A stretch of DNA of 64,000 nucleotides, from NCBI RefSeq assembly GCF_001949145.1, contig NW_019091398.1, forward strand, positions 306,429-370,428, given 5' to 3'. This document shows positions 1 through 11,960 of this stretch, one piece after another. The notes below the pieces were generated by a model that was given only the letters and a program-made list of their open reading frames with translations, ran no database searches and had not been told where the DNA came from. The translations under genes and the position numbers were made by a program. The stretch's first letter is position 1. Every line of letters starts with the position of its first letter. This DNA comes from Acanthaster planci. Lineage: Eukaryota; Echinodermata; Asteroidea; Valvatida; Acanthasteridae.

Positions 1-1673
1 ATGAGTTAGTCTACACATCTCTGAAGTGGACTGGACTGAGCTGATAGTAAGCCTGAACTTGGGGGAAGGAGGGGCGGAGTTGAAAGTAGTGTAGGGGGGG
101 TTTCCAAAATTGGGATTGCTTTAGTTTTGCAGTGTAAACTCATACTGCTGTGTTAAACAAGGCAGTAGGTACTAGGTAGCTCAATTGATTTTCAATAAAA
201 GAGTTTTTAATCGATAGGATGGAAGCTGTCACGTTATTTTCATATACGAGCAGGTACATGAAGGTGTGAACACAGTACAGTTTCTTGAATAAAAACTCCA
301 TGGAGCAGAATGTTGTCCTTTCAGTTTATATTACCAGCACTGGAGCTAGTTAGTAAGATTTACAGCATTAAAAAACGTCAACTGCCTCCAGTCAAAGCCA
401 TGTTTGAATTCACACCCCCCAAATATTCCAACATTTGTAAATGCGTAATATGTGGTTCCAGACGTCATGGGTTTCATGACTGAAATTGTAATGATTTCAA
501 AAGCAACTTTGTTTTTAGAATAAAGCTCAATTTACATTCATTACACTAGCTATCGTCAGACTTGTACTACATGTTCGTGTATTTGTCACAAGATTCACTC
601 CAAATGTCATCAAAATGCAAATGTATGGTACCGAATTGTGGACTGAGGAAAGTCAATTGAAAAAATGCTGGATGAAATTCTCAGCTGGAAGACAGTAATG
701 GGAATGTTTCTGACGAAGGAAGAAATTTAGGAAAATGGCAAGGAACAATTGGAGGAAAGACCCAAATATATGGGCATATCCAATGAAATTGCCATATGTT
801 AAGAATTGGCGTTATGAATTAGAACAGTGTGCATATTGTGAGTAGCAAAATGCAGTTCTGTGAAATTTCTTGTACACTCACAACTAGTGAAAGGTATCCC
901 AAAGGTACATATGAAGTTATACTGTCACTTGGCCAATAGCAAGGAAGGAAAACACCTGTCTCAGTTTGGAAAGTCTTATTCCCACAAGTCTTACAGTTAC
1001 AAAAATTTTACCATTAAAACTTTGGACCGCAACTTGGTTATTTTAAATTTAAATTACAATCAATTACATCTTGATTTGGTCTTATCAAAAAACTTTACAA
1101 TGTCACTTTATAGTTACATGTATTTACATTTACAAAAGTGGAATGCATATTTCAGTTCAATTCCCAAATCTCTGAATACAGCATTAGTCATTTACAAAAC
1201 TATGTGCAAGTACTTAAATTACGAAAATTTACCCCCAAAAAAGATTGACTAAAACTGAATTATTACTGAGATTTACATTTATAAGAGAAAATAGACAAGG
1301 CTATAAATCTTAAAATTTATTGGAGCTGCATTGGTATCTACACAGAATTGCTTCAGATATTGACATGACCTGCTCTTGTTTTGTGTTTGCCCAATTAACT
1401 GATCACTTTAGCTTTGCCTGACAAAAGTTGGCTTAATGACAATTTTTGTTGACACACATCCCATGGTCTGTGTGGCAAATGCAACAAGACCATAAGTGCA
1501 AAAGCACTTGAAACATTCTTGATCGGGCTTAAAGTTAGCACCAACAAGTGCAGCCCGACATTTTCTCAAAATGTGACAGATTGTCAAGCAGTAGGCAATG
1601 ACAGAAAACTTTACTGCCTATCAGCCCACACGATAGAAAGCAATCGGATTTGGTATGGAAGCTCAAATCTGTT
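1..1673. other. Intergenic region, no gene seen
   Basis: This stretch holds no open frame with recognisable protein features; the longest frame (860-1252, +) is low-complexity, Leu/Tyr/Asn-rich and lacks any motif. A TTTATT at 1316-1321 reads AATAAA on the minus strand and could be the poly(A) signal of the EMI1-like gene that ends at 1674, giving a 3' UTR of roughly 350 bases. That link is inference from position only. Confidence 0.5.
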
Positions 1674-4600
1674 TCAAGGGTAGCTTTCCAACCGTGCTAA
1701 TCTCCTCAAACTCCTCTTGCTCTTACCACTCCCAATACTGTTCTTCTTCTTCGCAGAATTCTTCTCTCGGAAGGCAGGGCAGACAGAACTCACATGGAAC
1801 TCACAACGGCAGTTGGTACAGAAGTCATAGCCACAACGCATGCATTGAGCTCGCTGACCGTTCATGAGTAATTTTGCGGGTGACTGGCAGGCGTCTTTGG
1901 CACACTTGGTTAGGGATTCATCAGCTAGGAGAGATTCTGAGGCCTGATTGGGAGAAAAATCATACCATTTTTAAATATTATGGTTGTCAAAACGCACATA
2001 CATGTATATGTAACAACATGGCGTCTGCCACAAGATTTTAGCCAGAAGGGTTTAACCATTGTTTCAAGCATTGAGAAACTGGACTGTTTTTATAATTGTT
2101 ATAATCTGTTGTAATTTGAAATGTTTGGTATATGTTCCCTGAATTATCAAGGCCTTTAGGGTATAAAAAAGTTTGATTAAGTTCGATTCTCAACGACTAC
2201 ACAAACCTGACGGAACTTGTCATGGTTACTCAGTCTCGGAGCTGGTGTACTTGAGGCTTGAGGCTCACCGAGTCGTTGAACTTCCCCAAGTGGTGTGGCT
2301 GCACTGACTGTATCACGCAGGAAAGGCTGCTTTGGGTAGTTCTCCTGTTGGAGTATAAATCAGGTTATAAAATTAAAGCAAAAATGTTACGAGGTTCTCT
2401 AGACCCATAGTATCCATGCTATCAGCAGTCTTCATTGTCAGGATGTCTTGTATCTGTCACATCCTAACTATGCTTAAATGCTGCCACATAATGGAAGAAA
2501 TTCCAATATTTTTTCATTAACATCACCGCCCACCCTGATTTTTTATGCCCACCCCCAATTCCTTTCATATGCATTTAGTTTTAAGTGTGTTTTGACTTCC
2601 AAAAAGTTCTCATCAAATTACCAGGCACAGTCACATTTATGTCACGCGCAAGGAATGTAGCAAAATGTTTTTGCAGAACTTAAAACTAGCTACTGATGTG
2701 TGATTCATGCCTATAGCTGACATGCTATAATGATGCCATACGTCGTGTAGAACTCAGGAACCATGATCGTTTGATGTGAGATCAATACAACACTCTTTGA
2801 TGCAAAGAAAGCAAATTAATACATGTACAAATATAAATTCAGCAACAACCACCCCCGATAAAAGCGAGAAAACGCTTCCCTGCTGATAGTCCGAGGGTCC
2901 CTCCAACCATGGAGGAAGGAAGATGTAAACTGGACGTTTGGAAGCTTTGCAGATCAGATGTTACATAGTCGTAATCACTTAACGTGGAGGGTAATAACAG
3001 CATATCTGATGCTGATCTGTGAGGCTACCTCTCTGACCAGGCCCTAGCTTCACTACAGGGACTTTTCCTTACTGGGACCTCGCAAAACAGCTATAGATGA
3101 CGATGCGGAAGGGCATTCTTCCAACGTTTTCAAGGTTGTAGCTGTGCTGGCCGGCACTGGGGATGCAAATGAAGCTTGCTGGCCATACTACATTATTAGA
3201 ATTTTTTAGCATTGAGAGAGAAAATGGGCTTGTGTTTTTTTTTTTATATTGTCCAAAACAGCTGGCACCAAAAAGTCCTTAGCTACAGTTCTGAATGTTA
3301 TTAATATAACTCTATGGAGAGGGCCCTATTGAAGGGTCTTGGCACCCCCTTACTTTCAGGCCTGTTTATCAATGGGATTTTCTCAACTGTGCCCTCGAAT
3401 GGGAGCCAAAGAATCCAGGGAGTGACCCGGGTCATGTTACTACACAGTCCTATGATTTCTTTGGCCAAACAAACTTCTTTTATGCTCCCAGCCCAACGGA
3501 AAATGAGTGCATATCGGATTCCATTATGATTAAAAGGACACCGTGCCACCTTGCAGTGCACACATTTGAGAGCTGCAAGGGCCCCTATAGTATGGACCTT
3601 AACCAAAGGAGTCTCGTATCTAGAGATCCCCTTATTAATCTCGATGATAAATGAATGGGGCCCCAGCAGGTTGGTTCCTGTTGTGAAGGCGGGGCTTGGT
3701 CAGAAAGGTAGACTGGCAGACCCCTATCTCTGATGATGTACATTCAAAACTGGATGGTTCAAGAGAAATCGTTTACCTTGACATCTTTTGTCGGCTTAGG
3801 TGTCTCAAGGAGAAAACATTTTTTCCTCAATGCAGCCATGGGGCTAAATTTGACAATGTTCCTCCACTCTTGACAAACACAGCTGAATCTGGAGAGAACA
3901 TACGTATTCAAAAAGATAAAATGATTAAATAAAGTGAAATAAATTTTACCTCAAAAGGTTCTACAAGTGGTACGCCTAACTGACACCTTAATTTATTTTA
4001 AGGTTTAAATTCAGCCATTCTTAAATCCTGCATGGTTTGATTTAAAGAGGAAACAATGTCTGTACACTTTTATTGATTTAGTTTTTGCAGTTTTTCAGAT
4101 CTTTTTAACTCTAATTTACATATTGTTCAGGAGTCATGATTCAATTTTTGAATTTTTTTCATGCATCAACTTGTGATCAACATTAGACAACCTAACAATA
4201 AAAAAACTTAGAAAGCAAACAAAACGAAACAAAAAAAAATAAAAACAAACCAAAACGAAAAACAGTAAGCCAATAGGCCTAATTCAAAAATTTGATGCTT
4301 TGGGCCTGAAAGATCTGACAATGTACCTTACAATATCCCCATCACTGAGTTCTCTTGTGATCTTATTCAGCAAGGCTGGTTCATGATGTTTCAACTCTGT
4401 TATAATGTCCAGCTTCTCCAACCCCATTTTACAAGGTCGTCCAGCATGTTCGACGAGCATTCCTGGTGATCCATAGCCAGAGTCTTCATCGGCCATAGCC
4501 TCCTTATAAAACTTACTTAGACTGTTTGAACTGACTGCTGGTGTACCGTAAACTTCATCCCGAGGAACAATTCGTGTGAACTCAACAACAGGTGTTGCGT

Positions 4601-4772
4601 AAGATATCTCTTCTGACATGTCTGAGGATGCCCTGACTTTCTTTGGACTTCTCCTACATATAGGGGTTTCTCTAGGGAAATCCAAGTGGTGTGCTGAGTT
4701 CGAACTTATCAGTGGCAGTGCTGAAGAAATCTTCTCTTCCTTGTTATGATCCTCAGGCTCAGCCATTTCCAC
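1674..4772 (-). CDS. FBXO5: EMI1-type F-box/zinc-binding-region APC/C inhibitor (4 exons)
   Basis: EMI proteins bind the anaphase-promoting complex and block it, so that cyclins and other substrates persist. Coding exons on the minus strand are 4327-4772, 3777-3888, 2207-2344 and 1674-1943; all borders are GT/AG and the phases join to 321 codons plus stop. Exon 1 encodes DEDSGYGSPG (residues 95-104), which fits the DSGxxS beta-TrCP phosphodegron known from vertebrate EMI1, and a CDK-type site RSPKK near residue 42. Exons 1-2 together make the F-box core (LSDGDIVRFSCVCQEWRNIV, about 142-161). Exon 4 holds the zinc-binding region with ligands C246, C251, C266, C269, C274, C277, H282 and C287, then GSGKSKRSLRRL. 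Vertebrate EMI proteins end at that Arg-Leu; here ARLESYP follows. The protein is shorter than human FBXO5 (447 aa). FBXO43/EMI2 is the alternative, but the degron resembles EMI1. Confidence 0.9.
2860..3770. other. Repeat-like DNA in intron 2 of the EMI1-like gene
   Basis: Between EMI1-like exons 2 and 3 there is about 900 bases with a base texture unlike the AT-rich flanks, including many short GGGCCC and CCCCT/AGGGG words. Open frames on both strands (for example 3301-3606, minus) overlap without any protein motif. I suspect one or two old repeat insertions but can identify neither ends nor family. Confidence 0.3.
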
Positions 4773-5300
4773 TGAGATAAACTATTTTAGGCTTAGGCCC
4801 ATACGTGGAGCAAAGGCGAACACCAGCAGTAAGTCGTTGTGCACTAGTTAAAAACCAAACGAAAATTGTGCATTTTGGGCAGAATAGAGCTCTTCTTTAG
4901 TCCCTTAGCTCTTTGTTAAATACGAAAATGAGAGAAAATTCAATTAACACTAGATCGATCACTTGATCAAATTTCAATTGTGAGGAAATCGGTGAAAATT
5001 CGAAAGACGACGCGGTATGTTTTCCTCGGGATGATTTTTAAGAATTCGCGCGTGTACACGGGTTCCCATCATCCTTTGCGCGATACGGACGCGTCGTCTT
5101 CAGCCTGGCTCCCAGAATCCCACCGAATATTTACAATAACTTAGTACCGCATGCTCACTAGATCACTGACTACACTGTTTCAGAACGCATGTGCGCATGT
5201 ACCTTTGCTTGTCGCGGCGTCACGAGGAAAGCTGAGGTTTAGCTCCGCGTCCCCTCCTTCCTCCATGGTCAAGGTAGAAGAAAGATGATTCGATAGAAAA
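4773..5300 (-). promoter_or_regulatory. Probable promoter and 5' flank of the EMI1-like gene
   Basis: The DNA just upstream of the EMI1-like start codon becomes locally rich in CpG between about 4990 and 5250 (for example gaattcgcgcgtgtacacgg and gcgatacggacgcgtcgtc), in contrast to the AT-rich flanks. Such CpG-dense patches often mark promoters of housekeeping and cell-cycle genes. No transcription start, TATA box or defined factor site can be fixed from the sequence alone. Confidence 0.35.
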
Positions 5301-5447
5301 CAAGAAAGTCTAATTTATCTAATCTTGTCATTTCTTTTTTTTGGCTTGTTTTGATCAGATTTGCGTCGGTGTTTTATTCCTCCATGTTTGTACTCAGGCC
5401 GACTCGTACCCAAGTCAACGCTTTAGTCATGTAACTGTTACAGTCAC

Positions 5448-6500
5448 TTCGCCCCTAACCACTTCACCCCCATCTCCACATCGGGATCAGGTCAACTCGG
5501 ACCCATTCCAACTTGGACCCATGCCAACTGGGACCCAGGACCAACTCGGACCCATGCCAACTCGGCCCCAATACTAACTCGGACCCTCGACCATCTCAGA
5601 CCCACAACCAACTCAGACCCACGCCAACTTGGACCCACCTCGAGTCAACTCGGACCCACTGAGTCTTATGGGTTATGGTTGCACTACACCAAAAGGGCCC
5701 ATACAACTTGACCGTTTGCGACTTCGGACAACTCGACGGTCGAGTTGGCAAACGGTCAAGTTGTCTGACATCCACACCAAATACGTGCCCGTAGACCTAA
5801 ATAGCGCCGACTGTTGAACCTCGCGAAGAGGCCTTTATTTTTTTCGCTGGAAATTCAAGATTATTTTTCTTTGCTGGCTGGAAATTCAATATTATGGCCA
5901 GATCGATCACTTTTCATTTCAATTTGATGAACTTTTTTAATTCGCCTTTTCCTGAAGATACCCCCCTAATAGTAGTAAAACTATGCGCTCAGCTCTGAAT
6001 GTAGCCGCCCGCCTCTATCCAAAAAAGGCCCGCAATGTGGAATTTTTGTGAAAAAATACCCTGAACAGGAAACTATCAATCGCAAATTCAGGATTTATAT
6101 TAATAATTCTATGATCCCTCGAGATTATGGCTCCTCTTATTGTACAAAAAAGTGGGATCACAAAATATTAATAATGAGCTCGACAGCAGACACACGACGA
6201 CGACAATAGGAAATGATCCACATTTCATTTTAAAATGATTTGATTTGTGTTGGGTCCGAGTTGACTCAGGGTGGGTCCGAGTTGGTCGTAGGTCCGAGTT
6301 AGTATTGGGTCCTAGTTGGTTGTGGGTCCGAGTTGCTCGTGGGTCCGGGTTAGTATTGGGTCCAAGTTGGTCGTGGGTCTGAGTTGGCATGGGTCCGAGT
6401 TGGTTTGGGTCCGAGTTGACTCGAAACCTCCACATCGCCCCGTCCCCACATCGCCCCATCCACGCTTTGCCCCATCCCCACTTCACCCCGTCCGTGCTCG
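5448..6500. repeat. Foldback element A with inverted tandem-repeat arms
   Basis: The left arm (5490-5660) is a degenerate tandem array of a ~12-base word close to AACTCGGACCCA. The right arm (6250-6421) is the same word in the opposite orientation (GGGTCCGAGTT). A C-rich minisatellite of the type CACATCGCCCC sits outside both arms in the same orientation (5448-5488 and 6425-6500). Inside, 5702-5764 holds a palindrome built on ACCGTTTGC / GCAAACGGT. The ~480-base core encodes nothing recognisable. Inverted arms made of tandem repeats are typical of foldback DNA transposons. The open frames across the arms are products of the repeat and should not be read as genes. Confidence 0.7.
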
Positions 6501-7760
6501 AGTATGTTCCAAGCCTCTTCCAAAAAATGGTCGAGAGCAGAGAGACATGATGAGACACAGGAGTTCCGCAAATGACATGACGTTATAGGCCTGCGCCTAC
6601 GTCCAAGTCCGACTGCGTTGTCCATTGTGAATTTGGCCTAATACATATGGTCAAACTAGCATTGGGTTTATTTGTCATCCTCTTCAAATTTATTTCAAAT
6701 TTCTGTACACGTCGTTCTGGTAGTTGTCAATGTATCCAGAAAGCTGTGCCCCGGCGATCGGATAACCTGGGCGCGCGGCAGCAGGAATTTTTGTGGAAAC
6801 ATGTACGAGCAAAACAACAGATACATTTTAAACTCATGAACACAGAAAATACTCTCATATAGACAAGGTACTGCCGTAAGTTCTGTAAATTAACTTGAAG
6901 AAATCTTGCAATGTCAATTTTGTTCTGTGCATGAGGTCACGTACATGTACGGTTGCCCATGACATGAATAGACTGGTTGCTACACTCTATCACGCATTCT
7001 CTTGCACAGGTGTGGCACAGTGCGAACCAGCGCTTTCTGCACGTGTTTTTAGTAACTTTTTACCACAGCGAAACACGAGAACTCGTTAGGCCTAAAGCAG
7101 CAGAAGTTGCTTTTCCAGCGTTGCAAATTTATGTGACTGGGAAAACATGTAAACACAAGTGTTAAAATGAGAACAAATGTCGTTCTGAGGTGTTTGTGAA
7201 AACAAAAAGACAACAGGATTTATTTATTTGTCTTTCCTATATTTATAAAAAATGTTTTCTAACTTTCCAATAAAAATTAAGAATCTCGCCGAAAAATTGG
7301 GCCGGTCGGGAAATCGGAAGCACTGTTTTGGCCCTTGCAAGTTGGATTCTTCAACCGTTATTTGGGAACTGAAACATCAGTGTTTTTATTTGTTGTATCT
7401 AGGCCCATGCTTCTGTTACTAAAGCACACAGTGAACGATAGTCGGTGTGGCAAAGTGAAAATGGAGCAAAGTGATCAACACGGAAGTTGCCTTATGCCCG
7501 AGTCAATTTGTACCCTTGCATGTATTATTGTCATTAGTGGATTTTTTCTTTGTAACAGTGGCATAACTCTGAGACTGTGCTACTGCAAGTGTATTAATCC
7601 TACCAATAACTGCTTTGCTTACAAAGAATCAACTTTTTAATTGAGAAAACGCTGAGGGCAACTCACTTTTCTGTTTCTCATTAATTATGTTATACAATCC
7701 TCTCTTTCACTTTGAAAAATCCTTTTAAGTACAGACGTGAAATAAATTCTAACGTATGGA

Positions 7761-7853
7761 GTACGAGTTGTTCTGGGTACGAGTGGTCCTTGGTACGGGT
7801 TGACGTGGGTATGAGATGACGTGGGCGGGAGTTTGGGGGTACGAGTTGACCTG
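7761..7853. repeat. Single arm of the GAGTTG tandem repeat
   Basis: Seven or so imperfect copies of a word close to GGGTACGAGTTG occur in one orientation only, ending 140 bases before the POLR2K start codon. The word differs from the element A arm by about two bases (TACGAG versus TCCGAG), so this looks like a solo arm or a sibling array of the same family. No matching inverted arm was seen within the following few kilobases. Confidence 0.6.
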
Positions 7854-7993
7854 ATTACCCCACAGTTCAGGGAGGGTAACTGGCCAAGTATCTTGCCTGC
7901 CAGAATGTAGGGGATTGCAGGATTGATTTACTTGTATGTGTAGCTCCAAAGCATTGTCTGTCCTCATTTCCAGAAACAAGATATTCTCTTGCC

Positions 7994-10173
7994 ATGGAAA
8001 CACCTAATCCTAAGGAGAGTAGTGCACCTGTAAACAAGCAAATGATGGTCTACATCTGTGGAGGTGAGATTGTCAAGTGTTCTGGAATTGATGTTCAGTT
8101 CAGTTGTAGTATTACCCTCTTCCAGTCTGATACACCCCTTTCTTTGAAACTACTCAACTTAAACATAACAATCACTTCCTAATATGTTGACTAATGATCC
8201 ACGCTCAGACTTGGACATTGAATGCAGAAAAGTACGCTGAATAAATATTTTATCCTTCTTTCATGATCAGACGTACTCATTCTTCAGCCTAAAAATTCTG
8301 CAAAATGTTGACAAGGCGAAATTTTAAAGGTGACATCGTTTAACCTCTGCCCCTGAAAGTGAAGGCATGCGATTTGCATATAAACTCCAGTCTAGATTGG
8401 TACAAGTCCAAGTTTTGATATAAACATGACAATTAGCATGATATGTACAGTTCAGCAGTTTGCTGGCATGACTATAGAAAGAATATGAAGAAACAGATCA
8501 CCGAAGTTGCCATCAACAAATGTTAGACTGATATTGATGGATTTCACACCGAAGAGTTTTGGATAGGTTTTTCATATTTCATGCACCCGTCAATATTCTT
8601 GCTTGCACGTTTTCAGCATTGAAAGGCCCAGCTAGCACTTCATAAAAATATTACATGGCATGAAGTTAAGCGCCTCACATGAAGTGCAGAGAATGTTCCT
8701 TCAAGGTTACTGCAATGTTAGATTTCAGCTGAGCCCAGAGAGGTGTCATTGTTCAAAGGGTTCACTGATGCCAGTTTGGGGGGGAGGGAGTGGCCCCCAC
8801 TTTCTTGACCGGGAGGGCATCAGCGTCCCTCCCCCTGGTCAGAACACAATGGATCGGGGCTTAATGGATTGGTCTGTTGATGGCTGATGCCCGATGATCT
8901 CACAATTGTTCCTCCCTATTTGAAAATCTTTCTGCCACAGTTGTCAAGGTTGTTGACTTTGTGTTTTGTGGTTTTTTGTTTGTAGAATGTCACCATGAGA
9001 ATGAAATTCGTACCCGTGATCCCATCCGATGCAGGGAATGTGGTTATCGCATCATGTACAAGAAAAGAACTAAACGAAGTATCCTTTTTACAAAAATGCT
9101 ATTTTGGCAAGAATTAGTTGCATATCAAGGTATTTAATGAGATTTTCTTCTCTATTCCGCCTTGACATTCCAAAGTCACTTGTTAGTGTTTCAGGAATTT
9201 GTTAGGGCCACCCCGTGGGAAAAGTCAAGTAATATTAAAATGAAATAAAATAAAAACTTTAAAGGGTAGCTGCAATCAATGTTTTTGATTACAAACCTGT
9301 AAAATGCACCTTTGTACCTCAGTAAACCTTATTCTAAGCTTTGGTTTCACTATTTCAAAGGGTATTTTAATGCCGTTTTTGTTTTTATACTAATGAGTTT
9401 TTCCATATTCATAAGCAAAACTGTGATGTCATCTCAGGAAGAAGCCTCAATGTTACATTGGTTTGTGCACAAAAAGTCCTGCGTTTTTGTAGGTTTTCCT
9501 GGACTAAGTTTTCTTGTTTTTGCTGTTTCATTGTTGTGTATGTGCAAAGCAATAAGAAACCATCAATTCCTCTCAGAAATGCTTTCACTTAGAAAATCTG
9601 GGTTTATAATTTTAACAGAAATACCTATGGACTGATCCATGTCTTCCTTAGATGATGTCACAGCAACAACACCCTCATTTGTCCGGGAACACATGGATAA
9701 TTTTGAATGTTTAAAAGTGTGCACTTTTCATTGCATTTAACCAAATGTAGGTGTGTAAGAGTTTTCATACATTGAAGAAAAGTACAAAGATGCAGAAAAA
9801 TTGCCTCGAAGAAAAATTCATTGCAGCCACACTTTCAGATTCAGAAAATGTCAAGTTTTGTTTCGAATCTTGTTTTGGTCACTTTTTCAGTAAATATTTT
9901 ACAAGTGCAGTGACTGGAGTGGAATTATTAACCAAATGCACTTGGAGAATGGCAAATAAAGGTATCATATGGTTATTTAAAAAGTCTGCACAGGTGCTTC
10001 TTAGATTTGGTTTACTGTTTTAATACATGTTATATAACAAATTTTAGGAAAAAAAATCCACATAGAATCTCAACATTTCAAATTGGATTTGGTGTGACTT
10101 CTTAGAAAGAAAGGAGAAAAAACTATGTGTCCTTAACAGAACTTGCACAGTGGTTGTATTTGATGCAAGGTGA
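7994..10173 (+). CDS. POLR2K: RNA polymerase I/II/III subunit RPABC4 (3 exons)
   Basis: RPABC4 (yeast Rpb12) is a small zinc-ribbon protein present in all three nuclear RNA polymerases, where it helps hold the core subunits together. Exons are 7994-8063, 8986-9078 and 10151-10173; the phases join to 61 codons plus stop. Exon 1 carries a species-specific N-terminus followed by MVYICG. Exon 2 carries [20 protein letters not shown] and then [11 protein letters not shown], giving zinc ligands C22, C25, C39 and C42. Exon 3 is only 23 nt and supplies the conserved tail MVVFDAR. Human POLR2K is 58 aa, so the length fits. The start ATG at 7994 has a reasonable context (tgccATGG). The tiny last exon lies about 1.07 kb from exon 2 and would be missed by an ORF scan. 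Confidence 0.96.
9190..9720. other. POLR2K intron 2, unidentified sequence
   Basis: The intron between POLR2K exons 2 and 3 contains a 107-codon open frame (9312-9635, +) that is Phe/Leu/Ser-rich and includes hydrophobic runs. It has no family motif and no sensible splice context. The stretch reads like an old interspersed repeat (AT-rich with a tgatgtcatctcaggaagaa segment), but no ends can be defined. Confidence 0.25.
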
Positions 10174-11330
10174 TGATGGATCCCATCGGAAACCAGTGAC
10201 AAAGCAGGCTGCCAGTGAACTATCACTGCTTGCTGTGTACATATTTGCGTTCCAGGACGTTGTGCCCGTATCCATTTAGCTGTCACGATCAGACCTTTCT
10301 GGGAATGATTCATGTGATCAGAATAGATCGGTCAAGAAAAAAAGGAGGACGTTGAACATGCTGCAGGAGATCTGAGCATGTACATGTAGCGCATGTACTT
10401 TAAACCTAGCAAGTATGTTATTATTTCGGTCAAGTGACATCCACGATCCTGTAGTGAAAAAAAAAGAAATAGCAAATCTCTTCTTTAACTTCTTTCCTTG
10501 TCCCTCAGTGAAAGGTTTCCGATCAATTCTAAAAATTTTCTGCCCATTTGAGATTTTGTAAAGAGCAGAGCTGGTCTGATTACGTACATAAGCAATATTC
10601 AGCTGGTAAAATGCTAAAATTATTAGGCGTTTACATGTATGTTCCTTTTCAGAAGTAACGTAACCGCCTTTTGCTTGTCTAGAAAGCATTATGTCCTTTC
10701 GGCTTGTATTGGGTAGTTTTTGTTTAAGTTAAGGTTAAGCCCACATAAATGCTGGGGAACTGTTTCTTGTTCCAGTGTAATGAAATGGAAGCCATGTTTA
10801 GAAGATCATCAGCCTGAGCCTTATTATGTTTTATTATTATTTGACTTGTACAAGCTGTTAAAATTTCTGACACAGTAAAGAGATAAATCATGGTAATCAT
10901 TCTCAATCTCCGGATTCTCTCTTTTGCACTCTGTTTCAGCCGTGACAGGTGCAGCATGATCGTTTCGATACTATTGATTTTCCCCTACTTTCATCCCATT
11001 CCTACTCAAGGCTGTGATATCCTTGGAAAGGAAGATGTGACCTTGTGGAATAATTGCCTTACAACTGCTCACTTGATGTGAATGCCATGGAGCGACGCTT
11101 TGTTTGGTCGATGGATGATTCTCTGGGTCAAATTTCTGGAGGATTCCTCAAGTTGTGTAACTGACAAGCAGTCTACTTGCACATATGAAATTTGACTGAA
11201 CCTGTTGTAAGGAACACTGACTCTGTAAAGCCCAAGATCTTGGGTTAGATATTCCAGCACAGCCTCTATTCCAAATGTTTGATAGGCATAAATGAATGTT
11301 GCTGATGGCATCATGATAGATCTCGGTCAG
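10174..11330. other. Intergenic DNA downstream of POLR2K
   Basis: This part probably contains the POLR2K 3' UTR. I found no clear AATAAA in the first few hundred bases. Open frames on the minus strand (10044-11314) are short, overlap each other and show no motif. Nothing else is supported. Confidence 0.4.
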
Positions 11331-11384
11331 AGGTTACCAAGTGTGGTTCAAGTTGTCCATGTACATGTAGAAGTTTGTACAAAA

Positions 11385-11770
11385 CAATATGCGATTACCA
11401 TGATTAAGACTCAGAATCTCCAATACCGAGGCTCGAATCCAGAGGGTGCTGTGATTTTTACTTTTTAAAGATGATCCCTTCAAATACGAAAGACCAGTGG
11501 TCATTTGGGGATCCAGGTAATCAGTGGTACCCGAAGCTCTTGGTCCCAGGTTCAAGTACTGCTGAGGGAACCTGTCACGGGTGCAATTTCCATGGAGTTT
11601 GTGTACTCAACACGATAAAATTAAAATGAAACAAACATTTACTCTTTTTTAGATTGGTAAATGTTAAAGAACAAAAGGAAAAGTAATGGCCCTGTTGGTT
11701 CACGGTGGGATTTGAACCTATGACCATTAGATTGAGCGTCAAGGTGTCTACATGTACCACTAGGCCAATA
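11385..11770 (-). repeat. Degenerate tRNA-derived SINE-like sequences
   Basis: On the minus strand 11690-11770 resembles the front of a tRNA-derived SINE. An A-box-like TGGCCTAGTGG is near 11757-11767 and a B-box GGTTCAAATCC is at 11708-11718, about the spacing found in tRNA promoters. On the plus strand two more B-box-like words, GGCTCGAATCC (near 11430) and GGTTCAAGTAC (near 11552), fall in the same 400 bases. The sequence is too diverged to fold as a working tRNA gene, so I treat the cluster as SINE remnants. Confidence 0.45.
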
Positions 11771-11960
11771 CATGCTTCTTAATTGAAGTGTTGGAAACTA
11801 AAATACGCCGAGTTGACTCTCGAGAATCAAAAGCTAATCAGCACGTAGGCACTCTACTTGCATCAAGATTCTGGATTTGGAAGCCAAGACAGCACCGCAT
11901 CCCTTTGCTGTATACTGTATACTTTGGTTTGGCAGGTGTGTGCCCTTCTGGTGGACGAGA

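Noticed and set aside
3301-3606. 101-codon minus-strand frame in an EMI1-like intron
   Set aside because: The EMI1-like exons join in phase without it, and no domain is recognisable.
5341-6625. Several frames with repeating Pro/Thr/Arg or Gly/Val/Trp translations
   Set aside because: They are translations of the foldback tandem arms, open because the ~12-base word stays in frame.
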